Source: Ctena decussata
Lineage: Eukaryota > Mollusca > Bivalvia > Lucinida > Lucinidae
DNA: 64,000 nucleotides
Assembly (NCBI GenBank): GCA_963989385.1
Contig: OZ022499.1
Location: forward strand, 35,270,993-35,334,992
Direction: 5' to 3'
The translations under genes were made by a program, and so were the position numbers. The notes below the pieces were generated by a model that ran no database searches, was not told where the DNA came from, and saw nothing but the letters and a program-made list of their open reading frames with translations. Positions 41,263 through 51,800 of the stretch are shown in pieces (the first letter of the stretch is position 1; each line of letters begins with the position of its first letter).

Positions 41263-41438
41263 TTGGGGTAGGCCAAACAGAAATAACTATGCACAGACTG
41301 TTGTTTTTATCTGTCTTTATTGTTCGAGCCCCAAGATCACAATGTACATAGGCACAAGAGTGCGATAAAGCCTCGGGGAAGATTTAGCACTTTATTAGAA
41401 GAGAAGTTGAGTGAATAAATGAAAAAAAATGTTAATAT

Positions 41439-41646
41439 GAGCCGCAACACGAGAAAACCAACAATGTGTTTTTGCGCCCAGCGCAGACATAGATCAGTCT
41501 TCGCTGTCCGCATGGAGGTAGCTTAAACCCTAAGCTACCCTTTGAGCACTTAACGAAGACTCTGATCAAACTGGGCGGATTTCCAGGCTGATCTGAGTCT
41601 TCGCTGGGTGCACAACCACATTGTTGGTTTTCTCGTGTCGAGGCTC
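41439..41646. mobile_element. GCGACACGA-type palindromic MITE, copy 11
   Basis: GAGCCGCAACACGAGAAAAC and GTTTTCTCGTGTCGAGGCTC; ATAT on both sides. Confidence 0.85.
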
Positions 41647-41704
41647 ATATAAAATAAGAAAATGAATTAATTTGTCCATATGTCATAAACAGGAATGCCT
41701 AAAA

Positions 41705-42822
41705 CATAGATGGGTCGATGACTTGCGAGTTTACATCACTTTTTATTAGTTTTTCAGTCATATTAGGACGATGGGTGGGTGATAATGAAAGGCTGTGTGC
41801 AATGGAACCCGGTTACGATTGAAAAGAATTGCCTACGCTCGAACGCGGGACCGTTAGATCAACAGGCCAGCGCTTAAGGGACGAGTCATTTATTGTCAGG
41901 TGGGTGGGGGGGGGGGGGGGGGCGGGTACATTTAGGGGGGTCGAATTTTCTTTTTGTGATGTACTGGGGGGGGGGGGTCGGAAATAAAAAGCCATGGAGC
42001 AGGGGGGGGGGGGGGGGGGTCATAAATTTTATTCAGCATATTGGGGGGTCAGAATTCTTCCATCAGTCTTCTGTTATTTGAAAATGTCTCAGCTTCTGGG
42101 GGGGGGGCTTTGCCCATTACTTATATTCTTGTAAACTTAAACTCAAGCTTAGCGACGTTAATAGAAAAGACACACAAAACTTGGGCGCTTCATATCCAAA
42201 AAAAAATATTTTTCATAAATTTGCTAGTAAGACATTACGCAAATTGTCTATAAAATCATGTCGAGCAGATGATTTTGTTCTGGATTAAATTTAATGCCTT
42301 CATATGTAATATCAGCTCTCCAGTTGCTTTGTCATCAGCAAAGCTATTGTGGCTTCTGCGGGCTGCGCCCACAGACCCCCTCCATTACTATTATTAACAG
42401 TTTATTGAACATTCAACAACAGATTTCTGGATGGCCATATGTAGGAAGAAAAGTGCAAAACATCAAAATATGCTGACAAAATTTAATGACCATTAACCTG
42501 CATGATTTATTAACCTGTCAAAGTAAGAAAATGTTCTTTGTGTTTCATACTGGTTGGATTAAGGTCAGTCTGACTTAATAAAAGGTAATACAGTATGTGG
42601 GTGAAGGGTAGCTGGGGAGTTGGGATGGTGGGGGGGGGGGGGGGGGGTCATAAACTATTTTGTCACCTATCTGGGGGGGGGGGCCGGAAAACAAATTCTG
42701 GTGAGACTGGGGGGTCGGAAAAATTTTGGGGACTCGTATGAAAATGTACCCGACCCCCCCCCCCCCCCCCCCCCCCATAATAAATGGCTCGTCCCTAACC
42801 TACTAAGCTAACGGGACTCCAA
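41705..42822 (-). mobile_element. SINE family 2, minus strand, split by a Harbinger-like element
   Basis: Body GATGACTTGCGAGTTTACAT through CAGGCCAGCGCTTAA, then continuing after the insertion as TAACCTACTAAGCTAACGGG. The uninterrupted relative at 43070 reads GCGCTTAACCTGAGCTACCGG. Confidence 0.75.
41878..42795. mobile_element. PIF/Harbinger-like poly-G MITE, 918 bp, TAA target duplication
   Basis: Termini GGGACGAGTCATTTATT and AATAAATGGCTCGTCCC are inverted repeats. TAA is duplicated at 41875-41877 and 42796-42798, and the empty site is known from the SINE it split. TAA targets and GGG ends fit PIF/Harbinger. The interior has runs of about 7 to 19 G at 41905-42110 and 42630-42720 and a C-run of about 24 at 42754-42776. 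No transposase. Confidence 0.8.
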
Positions 42823-42904
42823 AGCCCCTAAGAAATGAAATGTGGCACCAATTTGTGTCAACAGTATGAATTTGAAGTAAACTGCGTACTTATGAGAGAA
42901 TTTC

Positions 42905-43100
42905 CGTAGGCCGACATGGATGGATAGCTGACTTGCGATTTTTCGTCCGGTTCAATAGGATTTCAGTCATAGGGTGATAATGAAAGGATGTGTGCAATGA
43001 AACCCCGTTTACGGTTGGAAAGATATCCACCTTGAGCGGGGCTCGAATCCGGAATAGCTAGATTAGTAGGCCAGCGCTTAACCTGAGCTACCGGGGCTCC
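42905..43100 (-). mobile_element. SINE family 2, minus strand
   Basis: ACTTGCGATTTTTCGTCCGG, GGATTTCAGTCAT and the reversed tRNA head GGGGCTCGAATCCGGAATAG ending GAGCTACCGGGGCTCC. Confidence 0.75.
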
Positions 43101-43159
43101 TCTCGTAGGCCGACATCGACCATACAATGATCTAATTATCTAATTGTAGAGATAAAAGT

Positions 43160-43255
43160 CCTACGGGACACACAATTTTGAATCAATATTGAATCAACGT
43201 TATTCAATGTCATTATGTTTGATCAACGGTGATTCAATAGTGTGTGCCCAGTGGG
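43160..43255. mobile_element. Short TIR element with GAATCAAC repeats
   Basis: CCTACGGGACACACAATTTT and GATTCAATAGTGTGTGCCCA are inverted around TTGAATCAACGTTATTCAA. Confidence 0.65.
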
Positions 43256-43696
43256 TGTGAAACCTAAAACAGCATTTAATGCTTGAAATGTCTATCCCCT
43301 TACCTCAGAATTGTCCGTATCTATCCGATGAACTTACAGCAACCAAAAAAATCTATACAATGGGGAGTTTCTTAAACATACACAATTTTGACTAATGAGA
43401 ATATTGGGTATTCTTGACACTTTTGGCATTTATAATTATTTACACAAGCGATTACGTATCGCATGGCCTTTTTCCATTCATTTCTTTTGTAAAAATTGAT
43501 TTCAGAGCAAAGGGAGCTGGCGTAAATATTCATCTATTATTATATTCATGAAAAACTGTGCGATGCGACTTTAAAATTTTCATAGGCCAGGCAAATGCGA
43601 ATGATTTCACAAAAAAAGAAAAAAGAAAAAAAAACGTTGATACTGACATTTTCCTTGTGCAGGTTCTTTGTATATGCAAGCTTCGCATACTTTGAC

Positions 43697-43803
43697 CCAG
43701 GCGGGCACATGACGTCGAAATGACGTCACACAGACGTCTGTGTGACGTTATTACGTCGCACCGACATTAGTACGACGTCGTTTTGATGCCATGTGCCTGC
43801 TGG
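43697..43803. mobile_element. Short TIR element with dense GACGTC sites
   Basis: CCAGGCGGGCACATGACGTC and GATGCCATGTGCCTGCTGG are inverted; ACGTC occurs at least five times inside. Relatives at 53472-53609 and a half copy at 51002-51056. Confidence 0.7.
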
Positions 43804-45870
43804 AGCCAGACTGGATGCTCATGCACAGAGAAGACTCGTCAAGGCATAATCATGTTTGTTGTTCAAAATTCGATGTCAAATTACGAGATTATGGGAATAG
43901 ACCGATATTGCGCTCCATGATCAGTGTCCTTACCCTGGATGCATTCAAACATCAGCTCTCACAGAGAAAACTATATATTTTTTTCTGAGGCTAGAAACCA
44001 CATTTACAGCACTTTGTGCTTTCTTGGACAAATTATGCAAGTTCTTTAGCACTCAGTCTAGGCCCGCCCAAACATTCTGACATCACTGCTAAGAGATATG
44101 AAGTTTAACTCTGTTTTTCTTTTAAAGCGTACTGTCATGCTATGTCGAGGCAAATTACTTATAGTATGTTCTCACTGCCGATCAGATCAACTCGACAAGC
44201 TCAACTCGTCAAGCCAGCTCGATCGGCAGGGGTGGTCTGCCTTGTTCGGCATCGCTCCGGCATCCTACCCGAAAATTTTGGGCATTTTTCAATAAATTCG
44301 AGTAGAGATCGAGGAAGTCAAGCCCTAGAAGCCCGGGAAGCGAGTATTGGCTCAGTAGACATCGATTTAATCGGGAAACGATCGTGTAGCTGTCTAGTTT
44401 GTGTGGATAAAAACATATGGATCAGTATCCGATGAACTCGACCTCTCTTCGACCAATACCCTATTGCTTTCCGATCAACACGATCCCTTTTCAATTTGTT
44501 GCCCAGATCAACTTGACCACTACCTGATTGCTAGTTGACCGCACTGGATAGCTATCCGACCTTACACGAGCGCAATGCCATCCTTCAAACAAGGTATGCA
44601 GTACTGACAATATCCTAAGCCGTACTAGCATAAAAAGATAAAAAATCCCGCAAAGCGACAGATGCTGCCTCTTTGATAAGGAAGTCACAACCACATCACC
44701 TCCACCAAGCACTCAAGCGGCTTAGACGGGAGGGGAAAGAAAGCCAGCAGTCGGCATCACCACTACCCTTTCAAGCATACCAGGGAGCAAGAGCAGCCTG
44801 GTTCTCCTTGACAAATTGAAGTTTTTAGACTAAGCTTGTCTACAGTGGCCGTACATGACTAAAAATATAGGTCAATTTGGTCGAATAGAGATCGTGTAGA
44901 GATCGTGTAGGGATCGAGATGACCGCATAGAGATCTGGCTGATTGTCGGGTTGATGTGGTGTAGTCGTGAGTGGTCATGTTTGGGTCTTGTACGGTCGAG
45001 AAAAAGTCCTCTACTAGCCCGATCAAATAATTGGTCGAACTTGGTTGGAGAATTCGGGCAATCGAGACGATCAAGTTGATCAATGGGAAAATACCTTTAA
45101 TAATGAAGAAGAACAGGAGAGAAAGGAAATACGGGGATTAAACGCCCATGCTTCTCACATCAGCTGCAGAGCCGGCCAACCAAAATTTATAGATTTTGTA
45201 GTACTCTCCCACTACGTTTGTAAAGACGATTTTCCCGTTCCGTCTAAGACAATTTATACGCCTACTTTTATATGATGACACACTGGCCGCTGGTGTATCA
45301 GTCGTTAATATATATATTCCATTGCTATAAGACTTTTACAATTGACCTAGACTGCTCAGTACATGAATCGCGATGTCAAATTTCCATAAGACAATGAGAA
45401 GTCTCGTTTTTTTATCCAAAATTGCCCTCAAAACGAATACATGTCCGATGATTCACAAACTTTTATCCGATGATTCACTCCACATACCCGACGACTCGCA
45501 CTGTATACAGTCACGTGGCATTATATCCTTTTTCCATGCTGAATGAATTTTGATTTTTGGGGGTATTATCAAGTATTTAAAGCTTCGGGTACATATATCA
45601 AAATGAGCTCTCTGACCATTTGCGTTTGTTAGAAAATCAAAATCAAACTGTACAAAATGAGATTTTCCTACCTTTTTACACACAGCCTGAGAAACGGGGC
45701 GCCAAATTGCGGCTATCATTAAAAAAATTTTCATAGCATGCTGTCATCCCATATGACAAAATTGATTTCTATAGCTCCTGCAATAAGTGGATCTTTACTT
45801 TTTAACATTGCTTGGCCATGCCGGGAACACAAAATTGAGAGGATCAAAAGTACATACCGTTTAAACAAAG
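43804..45870. other. Intergenic stretch without recognised gene
   Basis: Rich in CGATC / GATCG words between about 44160 and 45070 (for example AGATCGTGTAGAGATCGTGT). Open frames of up to 97 codons show no family signature. Confidence 0.5.
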
Positions 45871-45976
45871 AAAATCCCGACTTCACACTTACACTTCGTC
45901 CGAATTTACACTGTATACCAATTCACCCCCGAATTTTCACCAGGTACCATTGTCACCGTTTCCATAGGGTGACGAT
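45871..45976. repeat. Repeat inverted relative to 33622-33730
   Basis: GTCACCGTTTCCATAGGGTG and TTCGTCCGAATTTACACTGT match the reverse of the earlier copy. Confidence 0.65.
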
Positions 45977-46479
45977 AGATTGATAGATTGTTTTGGGTTT
46001 AACGGACCTTTGAGACAGTATTTCAGTCTATATCGGGCCGTCTCCCAGAGAGAGGGAAATAGAAAAGAGAAATGATAGTCGAGAGAAAAAATGTCCAAAC
46101 AACCCCCACCCGCACTTTCTGCAAGCACAGTAGGCCCTTGCCCTACTTTTATCCAAATAAGTAGGACGCCCCGGCACTGGAAGCTATACCCAGCACCATC
46201 TCACCACCCAACCACACCCTCTACACGATAGATTCCTCCGATACACACACTGCTTACGCGAACAGGGACGATTCTGGTCACACTGTGCATATCCGCTGGC
46301 TGATCTTAGTCAACCTACAATGCCCCTTTTCTAGTATTCTGGTTCAAAACCAGGTTTTATCAGTTTCATGATCCTGCTTATCTAAGAAAGTCGTATAATA
46401 CGGCCAGTAGTGTTTGGACAATCCTAAACCTGTTCGATACACTAAACAAATAGTAACGCCTCATGAACTTTACAGTGCA

Positions 46480-46590
46480 CAGGGTATAATCGATTCCGCT
46501 AATTTTCGCTTCCTGCAGAGACTGTACATCATATTTGGCTTCCGCCGAGACTGTCCGCGAACTCTTGCTTCCTGCCGCGACCTGTGAGGT
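46480..46590. repeat. Half copy of the CTTCCTGCNGAGACTGTCC element
   Basis: CACAGGGTATAATCGATTCCGC then two GCTTCCTGC...GAGACTGT units, matching the left arm of 47895-48220. Confidence 0.7.
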
Positions 46591-46849
46591 GGTGACTGAG
46601 GTAAACACAAAAATCTGAGTAAAACCATAAAAAATGTTTCTCCCTGAAGATTAGCAGACTTCATTTTTGTTGTTCTCTACAATTTAGAGTACAAAAAGGA
46701 GCGACGTGCTGTTTAAAAAAATGTTTTTATTAAGAAAGATCAAAGGGTAATCAGAACTCTTGCTTTTATACTTTTAGTTATTTCCCCGTGATGGTTTTAG
46801 CTGTAACTTTGTGTTCGCTCTATAATTAAACTACTCTTTGAATTACTTT

Positions 46850-47330
46850 GATAATACTGTACAGAACATGACGATGTGTCGCGGGGCTCGAACTCGGTCC
46901 GCTAGATCAGTACAGCCCCGGATCCAGGGGGTGGGCTTTGGGGCTGCAGCCCCGCCATTTGGCCTCTGTGTTATGTATAATATGTAGGCATTCAGATGAT
47001 AAGAAGTATCTGATGACAGTTTGAGAAAAAATATCCAATGTGGTTAGATCAAAATATTCAAAATATATGTTGTAATATCTCATTAGAATCGCCTCGGGGA
47101 GGCGATTCAAATGAGATATCGCAACATATATTTCAAGGAGAAAATGTACAAAAAATTCTCCTGAAATTGAACCATAAATATGTCATACGTTCAAGCCCCC
47201 TCCCCTACACAACTACATTTCGGCACCTCCCAGCCCCACCAGTTATTCAGAGCGCCACTAGTACGCGATGGTCTGGATCCGGGCCTGCAGTAGGCCAGCG
47301 CTTAACCCACTGAACTACCGGTGCTCCTCA
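46850..47330 (-). mobile_element. SINE family 2 head, minus strand, split by a 375-bp MITE
   Basis: GGGGCTCGAACTCGGTCCGC TAGATCAGTA is interrupted, then resumes CAGTAGGCCAGCGCTTAACC with GAACTACCGGTGCTCC. Confidence 0.65.
46913..47287. mobile_element. TIR MITE, 375 bp, with 5-bp CAGTA duplication
   Basis: CAGCCCCGGATCCAG and CTGGATCCGGGCCTG ends with one mismatch. CAGTA repeats at 46908-46912 and 47288-47292. Inside, at about 47065-47140, lies a CCTCATTAGAAYCG palindrome related to the MITE at 25490. Confidence 0.78.
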
Positions 47331-47443
47331 GGTATGGAGAACAGGTCATGACAATTTGTCGGGTACATGAATGACAACCCTCATTGAATTCACACGTTTT
47401 GATTGATTGCCCTCTGGAAGTTTTAACTGCATTTTCTGTCCCT

Positions 47444-47447
<4 letters not shown>

Positions 47448-47474
<27 letters not shown>

Positions 47475-47540
47475 AAAAAAAAAGAAAAAAAAAAAAAAAA
47501 AAAAAAAGAAGGAAAGAAAAGAAAAAATAAGAAGAAAAAA
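47448..47540. repeat. Poly(C) then poly(A) tract
   Basis: About 27 C followed by an A-rich run of over 60 bases. Confidence 0.9.
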
Positions 47541-47894
47541 ATGTATTTTTAGTCCAAATTCACTTACTTAGTGAGGTAGGCTTTTGCTTTAGAAGTTATT
47601 CACGGATTTTGAAATGTTGAATGTAGGGTATGCTATGAGTTGTGTACTTGGTTACTGTTTGGGATGTTCCGTCTTTTTGGCAGTCTGGCATATTGTTTTA
47701 GTCTGAGTGTGAGCAAAACATGGATCTGTTGAAACTGATAATGTAAAAAAGAAGCATATATCATTTTTATGTGTTTTGAAGTGCACCTTGTTTACTAAGG
47801 CTTGGTCGGGGGATTTGCCATCTGCTCTGATGGCTATTTTTTAAAAATTATTTTCTTATCAGGATATGCACTGTTTGTCATTCCATAGGTACAC

Positions 47895-48220
47895 AGGGTG
47901 TAAACCAGTCCGCCAATTTTCGCTTCCTGCAGAGACTGTCCGTCATATTTGGCTTCCGCCGAATCTGTCAGCGATCTCTTGCTTCCTGCTGAGACTTCTG
48001 TACACGATAAATGGCTTCCTGCAGAGACTGTCCGCGTGATTCTGCTTCCTGCCGAGGCTCTCGGCAGGAAGCAGAGTCACGCGGACAGTCTCGGCAGAAA
48101 GCCATTTTTCGAGGACGGTAGTCCCTGCAGGAAGCAAGAGGTCGCGGACAGTCTCGGCGGAAGCCAAATATGAAGACAGTCTCTACAGGAAGCGAAACTT
48201 GACGAAATGGTTTATACCCT
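47895..48220. mobile_element. Foldback element of CTTCCTGCNGAGACTGTCCGCG units, 326 bp
   Basis: Left AGGGTGTAAACCAG and right GGTTTATACCCT ends. Each arm has three to four ~45-bp units; the centre CCTGCCGAGGCTCTCGGCAGG is near 48061. The symmetry produces 74-codon open frames on both strands that are not genes. It lies 396 bp upstream of the methyltransferase start codon. Confidence 0.85.
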
Positions 48221-48417
48221 CTGAGGGATGTGGTGGCAGATCATATGGTAGTAAAATTAGCTTGTGATTCTTTATGATCTATTCATACTGATTGGTTACC
48301 GTCTCGATTTTTTAGGGCCATTTATCCTTTAAGCAGACAACAAAATATTTCATCTGCAAAATTTCAAAAGAAAGTTTCGTCCAAGCTTAACCATATTGAG
48401 AATTCAAAGACTATAGG

Positions 48418-48484
48418 GCAAACAGTGTAGATCCAGATGAGGCGACTCATGATGAGCCGCCTCGTCTAGATCTACGCTGTTTGC
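48418..48484. mobile_element. Short hairpin element (GCAAACAGTGTAGAC family) 132 bp upstream of a start codon
   Basis: GCAAACAGTGTAGATCCAGA and TCTAGATCTACGCTGTTTGC around GGCGACTCATGATGAGCCGCC, with a centre unlike the other copies. Confidence 0.82.
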
Positions 48485-48615
48485 ATATTCAGGTATGTCC
48501 ATTTCTTGCGGCTCAAGAGTTAAGTACAGTCACGAGATAAGATAAACGTAAAGTGGTCACATGTGGGCAACAGGGTACATTTAGTAGTGATATAAATTTC
48601 AAAAATCAAAATAAA

Positions 48616-48855
48616 ATGCGTCAACGTGTGTTAGTTCTTGGATTATCAGTATTCGTAGTGCTTGTAATATTTTTGATATTTAATTCAAACGTGCACAATT
48701 ATGTAACGTTGTACGATGAGCCAAGCAAGGATGGAGCCGCAGACACACATGTGCACGAATTAAAAGATATAATTGACATGCTAATCGAGCAAAGGAACCG
48801 AGTTTCTAGAGAACTGAATCGTAAACAGCAAAAAATTGGACAGTTAGAATGTGAG
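48616..48855 (+). CDS. Exon 1: signal anchor and stem
   Basis: The ATG at 48616 is the first Met in frame. Encodes MRQRVLVLGLSVFVVLVI then a luminal stem with heptad-like charged residues ending QLECE. Donor GTTAGT at 48856, phase 0. A single hydrophobic span with basic residues before it predicts a type II topology. Confidence 0.72.
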
Positions 48856-51800
48856 GTTAGTATGTTTAAAACATAGGGCCTTTGGCTAGTTGGTCTGCCC
48901 GAAAAATGAGTGACTAAAATATCGTATTTACTGTAGCAAATGCAATTCAAGTTAAAGGCCCCATTGCTCCATCTGCATAAGAGTTTTCAACATGAGGTAT
49001 CGCTGCAAGCATTTCAATATAGTTTTGTTATTGTAAATGACTGCAATTATAGCCAGCTTTAAACAAATAAAATATCCTTAAGTTTCATATAGAACAGGGG
49101 CGTAGCTAGGGGCAATTACACAGTACGCACAATCATGTTTTATACTCATTGAGGGTAATATTAGGGGGTTAAGCCGCTAAGATATATCAAATTTTCGTGT
49201 CTGTTGGAAGTTAGTTTCAAAATTATGTCCAATTATGCCCGGTTAACAATATTTCAGCATGAAAATACGCAGGTGTGTGTTGAAATTTTGTCAATACGCA
49301 CCCGCGTATTTGCGTAATGGTAGCTACGCCTTTGTAGAATAGGTTTGAAAACTTAATTGGGTCATTTTAGTTGGCAACTAAGATGACCTTCTTTCGATTA
49401 AAATGGTAAAAATACAATGTACAAGCGTGGAGCCCCAATCACTATCCAGCCCATGTTTATATGGTATTGCTGAACGGGAAACCAGAACAGGATTTTTTTC
49501 TCTTTCTGGAGCGATTTGTTATTTTCCAAAAAATGGTTTGTCTACATTTTGCCAATTATATGACTCAATACATGCACAACAATCCACATTTTAGTACAAA
49601 ACGTGAAAACTGAACCGCTTTTAATAATGATTTGAGTTCAGACGTTTATACCAGTGATACGACTATGAAGACTTCAAGAAACTTTTCCTCAATCAAAGTT
49701 CTATAATTAAATTGCAGTTGCTATATATGCTTTGGGATATTTTCACTCAGTTTCGGGCAAAACAACGGGAGAAAGAGTCCCATCAATATTTAAAGTGGGT
49801 GGAGAACGTTAGTTAGGAGTGCCAGGTTTACTTTTTAAATGAATACTGGTGTCTATCCCATAACCTTTGTGTTCCACATGTGACTTTGTTTCAGCATCGT
49901 TAGGAATATGTGGCTTGTGCAATCCTTGAGATAACCCCGAGTTTTTGAGCCTTTTTTTAAGACAACAACTCCAAAGTACTCGAAATTTTTCACTATTTTC
50001 AACTTCTGTTCTTCTACCTTGATCTCCCTTTCGATGCCTTTGGTGCTGTTTGTCATTGGTTTGGTCTTCTCAGCTGTTAACTCAGTTTTATACCTTGTGC
50101 AGATTTTGTCGTGACTTTTAGCTAGGGCTTCTAGATCCTGCTCTTCCTCAGCAAGACCGTCAATGTCATTCTCAAAACGCAGATGGAAATAGAAATAGTT
50201 TTGCCGCCTATGCTAACCTACCTTCAAACTCTTCCAGGGCATCAGACATGATCCTTTAGAAAACAAAAGGGCCAAGTGGCCCTAAATCGCTCACCTGAGC
50301 AAAATGACAAACGTCAAACAAGGATGGTCACTTGAACAAACATGATAGCTTGAGACTGTCAAAATATGCGAGATATTGGTTAAAGCTGAAATAATGATCT
50401 TATTAAACCTCTATCACTAAAAACCGTCCATGTAGGGCCTACTTATTTAGTTGTCAGACTGCATTTATCAAATTTTGCACCAAACTCTTCTATAATTTCG
50501 CATTTTACCATATAAAACACCAGAAAGCAAATTTGACCTTGCCGTAAAAATAAGTCCGGGTCAACCCATGTTCATCATTTAAACAATCCTGGAAGGTCCA
50601 GCACAAAATGCTAAATACCAAGTTTCTCGGGTTCGATTCCTGTTTGAGACGTAAATCTGTTCTATCGTAAGCGGGGTTTCATTGCACTGTGCCTTTCATT
50701 TTCACACTCCGGTTGTTCTGATATGACTGAACTACTGTTAAATAAGGACGCAAGTCATCCCTCCACATCAAAAATGATCCGCAGAGAAATGCAGCCAGAT
50801 AAACAATACAGGGGGTAGGGCTAGACTGGATTACTTAAGGAATGAATTTCATTTTTCTGATCTTTATCGAAGTGTAAACTACATTGGGTCACGTGCAAAG
50901 TAAGTGAACCCCGAAGGAGCTCATGTAAACTTTGCTAGTGACTCAAAAAGCTTTCATAAGCGCTCGAATTAAAGCAATAAGACATATACACTCAGCGGAA
51001 TGAGGCCCATGAGGTCAATACGACGTCATTTTGACGGCATGCACCCGCTGGGTTTAGTCTAGAGTAAAACAGTTATCTCACATTCTAGAAAAAAACATCA
51101 AATCCCATTACAAGAGTTATCTTTCCATTTCAAATTAAGCATATTGTATTCAGAAATGTTCTCTGATATGCAACTGTCAGCAAACGCTACCTTAGTTTGA
51201 ATGGTTTTAGCTATTTACTAAACAACAGCGTTTTGAAATCGGTCAACTTTCAAATTACCTCCCTTTTGGAGTAAACAAATAGTAGATGTTAATTAAGGTG
51301 GACGATCCCGCAAGAACTCTGTTTTGCTTGTTTAAAAAACAAACAGAGTTATTGTTCATCATCAAATCAACTGACTGTGGAGTATATACAGTTATAATAT
51401 ACACTTACAATATCTACCGTAAAGATCCTAAGTTTTCGGGCACATAGGTCTGTACAAACAGTGGAAACTGAGATCAGACTGTTCCTTAGGAACCAGAATC
51501 TTCACAGTTTCCATTCCATCTGCGCATTTTTGTCGACATTACTCTGTGGTAGAACCGAATAACAGGAAAATAAATAATAGGGCAAGGACCGGCTGTGCTT
51601 GCAGCAGGTGCAGAATTTGGGCAGTCTGTTTTGGGGATATTTTGAACTTAAACATTGTTTTTCTAGGAAACGAAACGGTGAAATGTTTGTTTTTTTGTTT
51701 TATTCTTTAACATACGATGTAAGTTTTACCAAAATAATATGCATAAGCATGCCCCATCGATTGATGATATTTTTCATGACGTTTTTCATGAAATTCAATT

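Noticed and set aside
41893..42811. Glycine- or proline-rich proteins
   Set aside because: Translations of G- and C-runs of the Harbinger-like MITE.
43791..43988. Frame reading DYGNRPILRSMISVLTLDAF as a gene piece
   Set aside because: It starts inside the GACGTC-dense element and no family could be named; possibly transposon-derived, but not supportable.
44098..44435. Overlapping 65- and 97-codon frames
   Set aside because: They overlap in different frames in a CGATC-rich stretch with no conservation pattern.
47943..48173. Paired 74-codon frames on opposite strands
   Set aside because: Mirror images produced by the palindromic CTTCCTGCNGAGACTG element.
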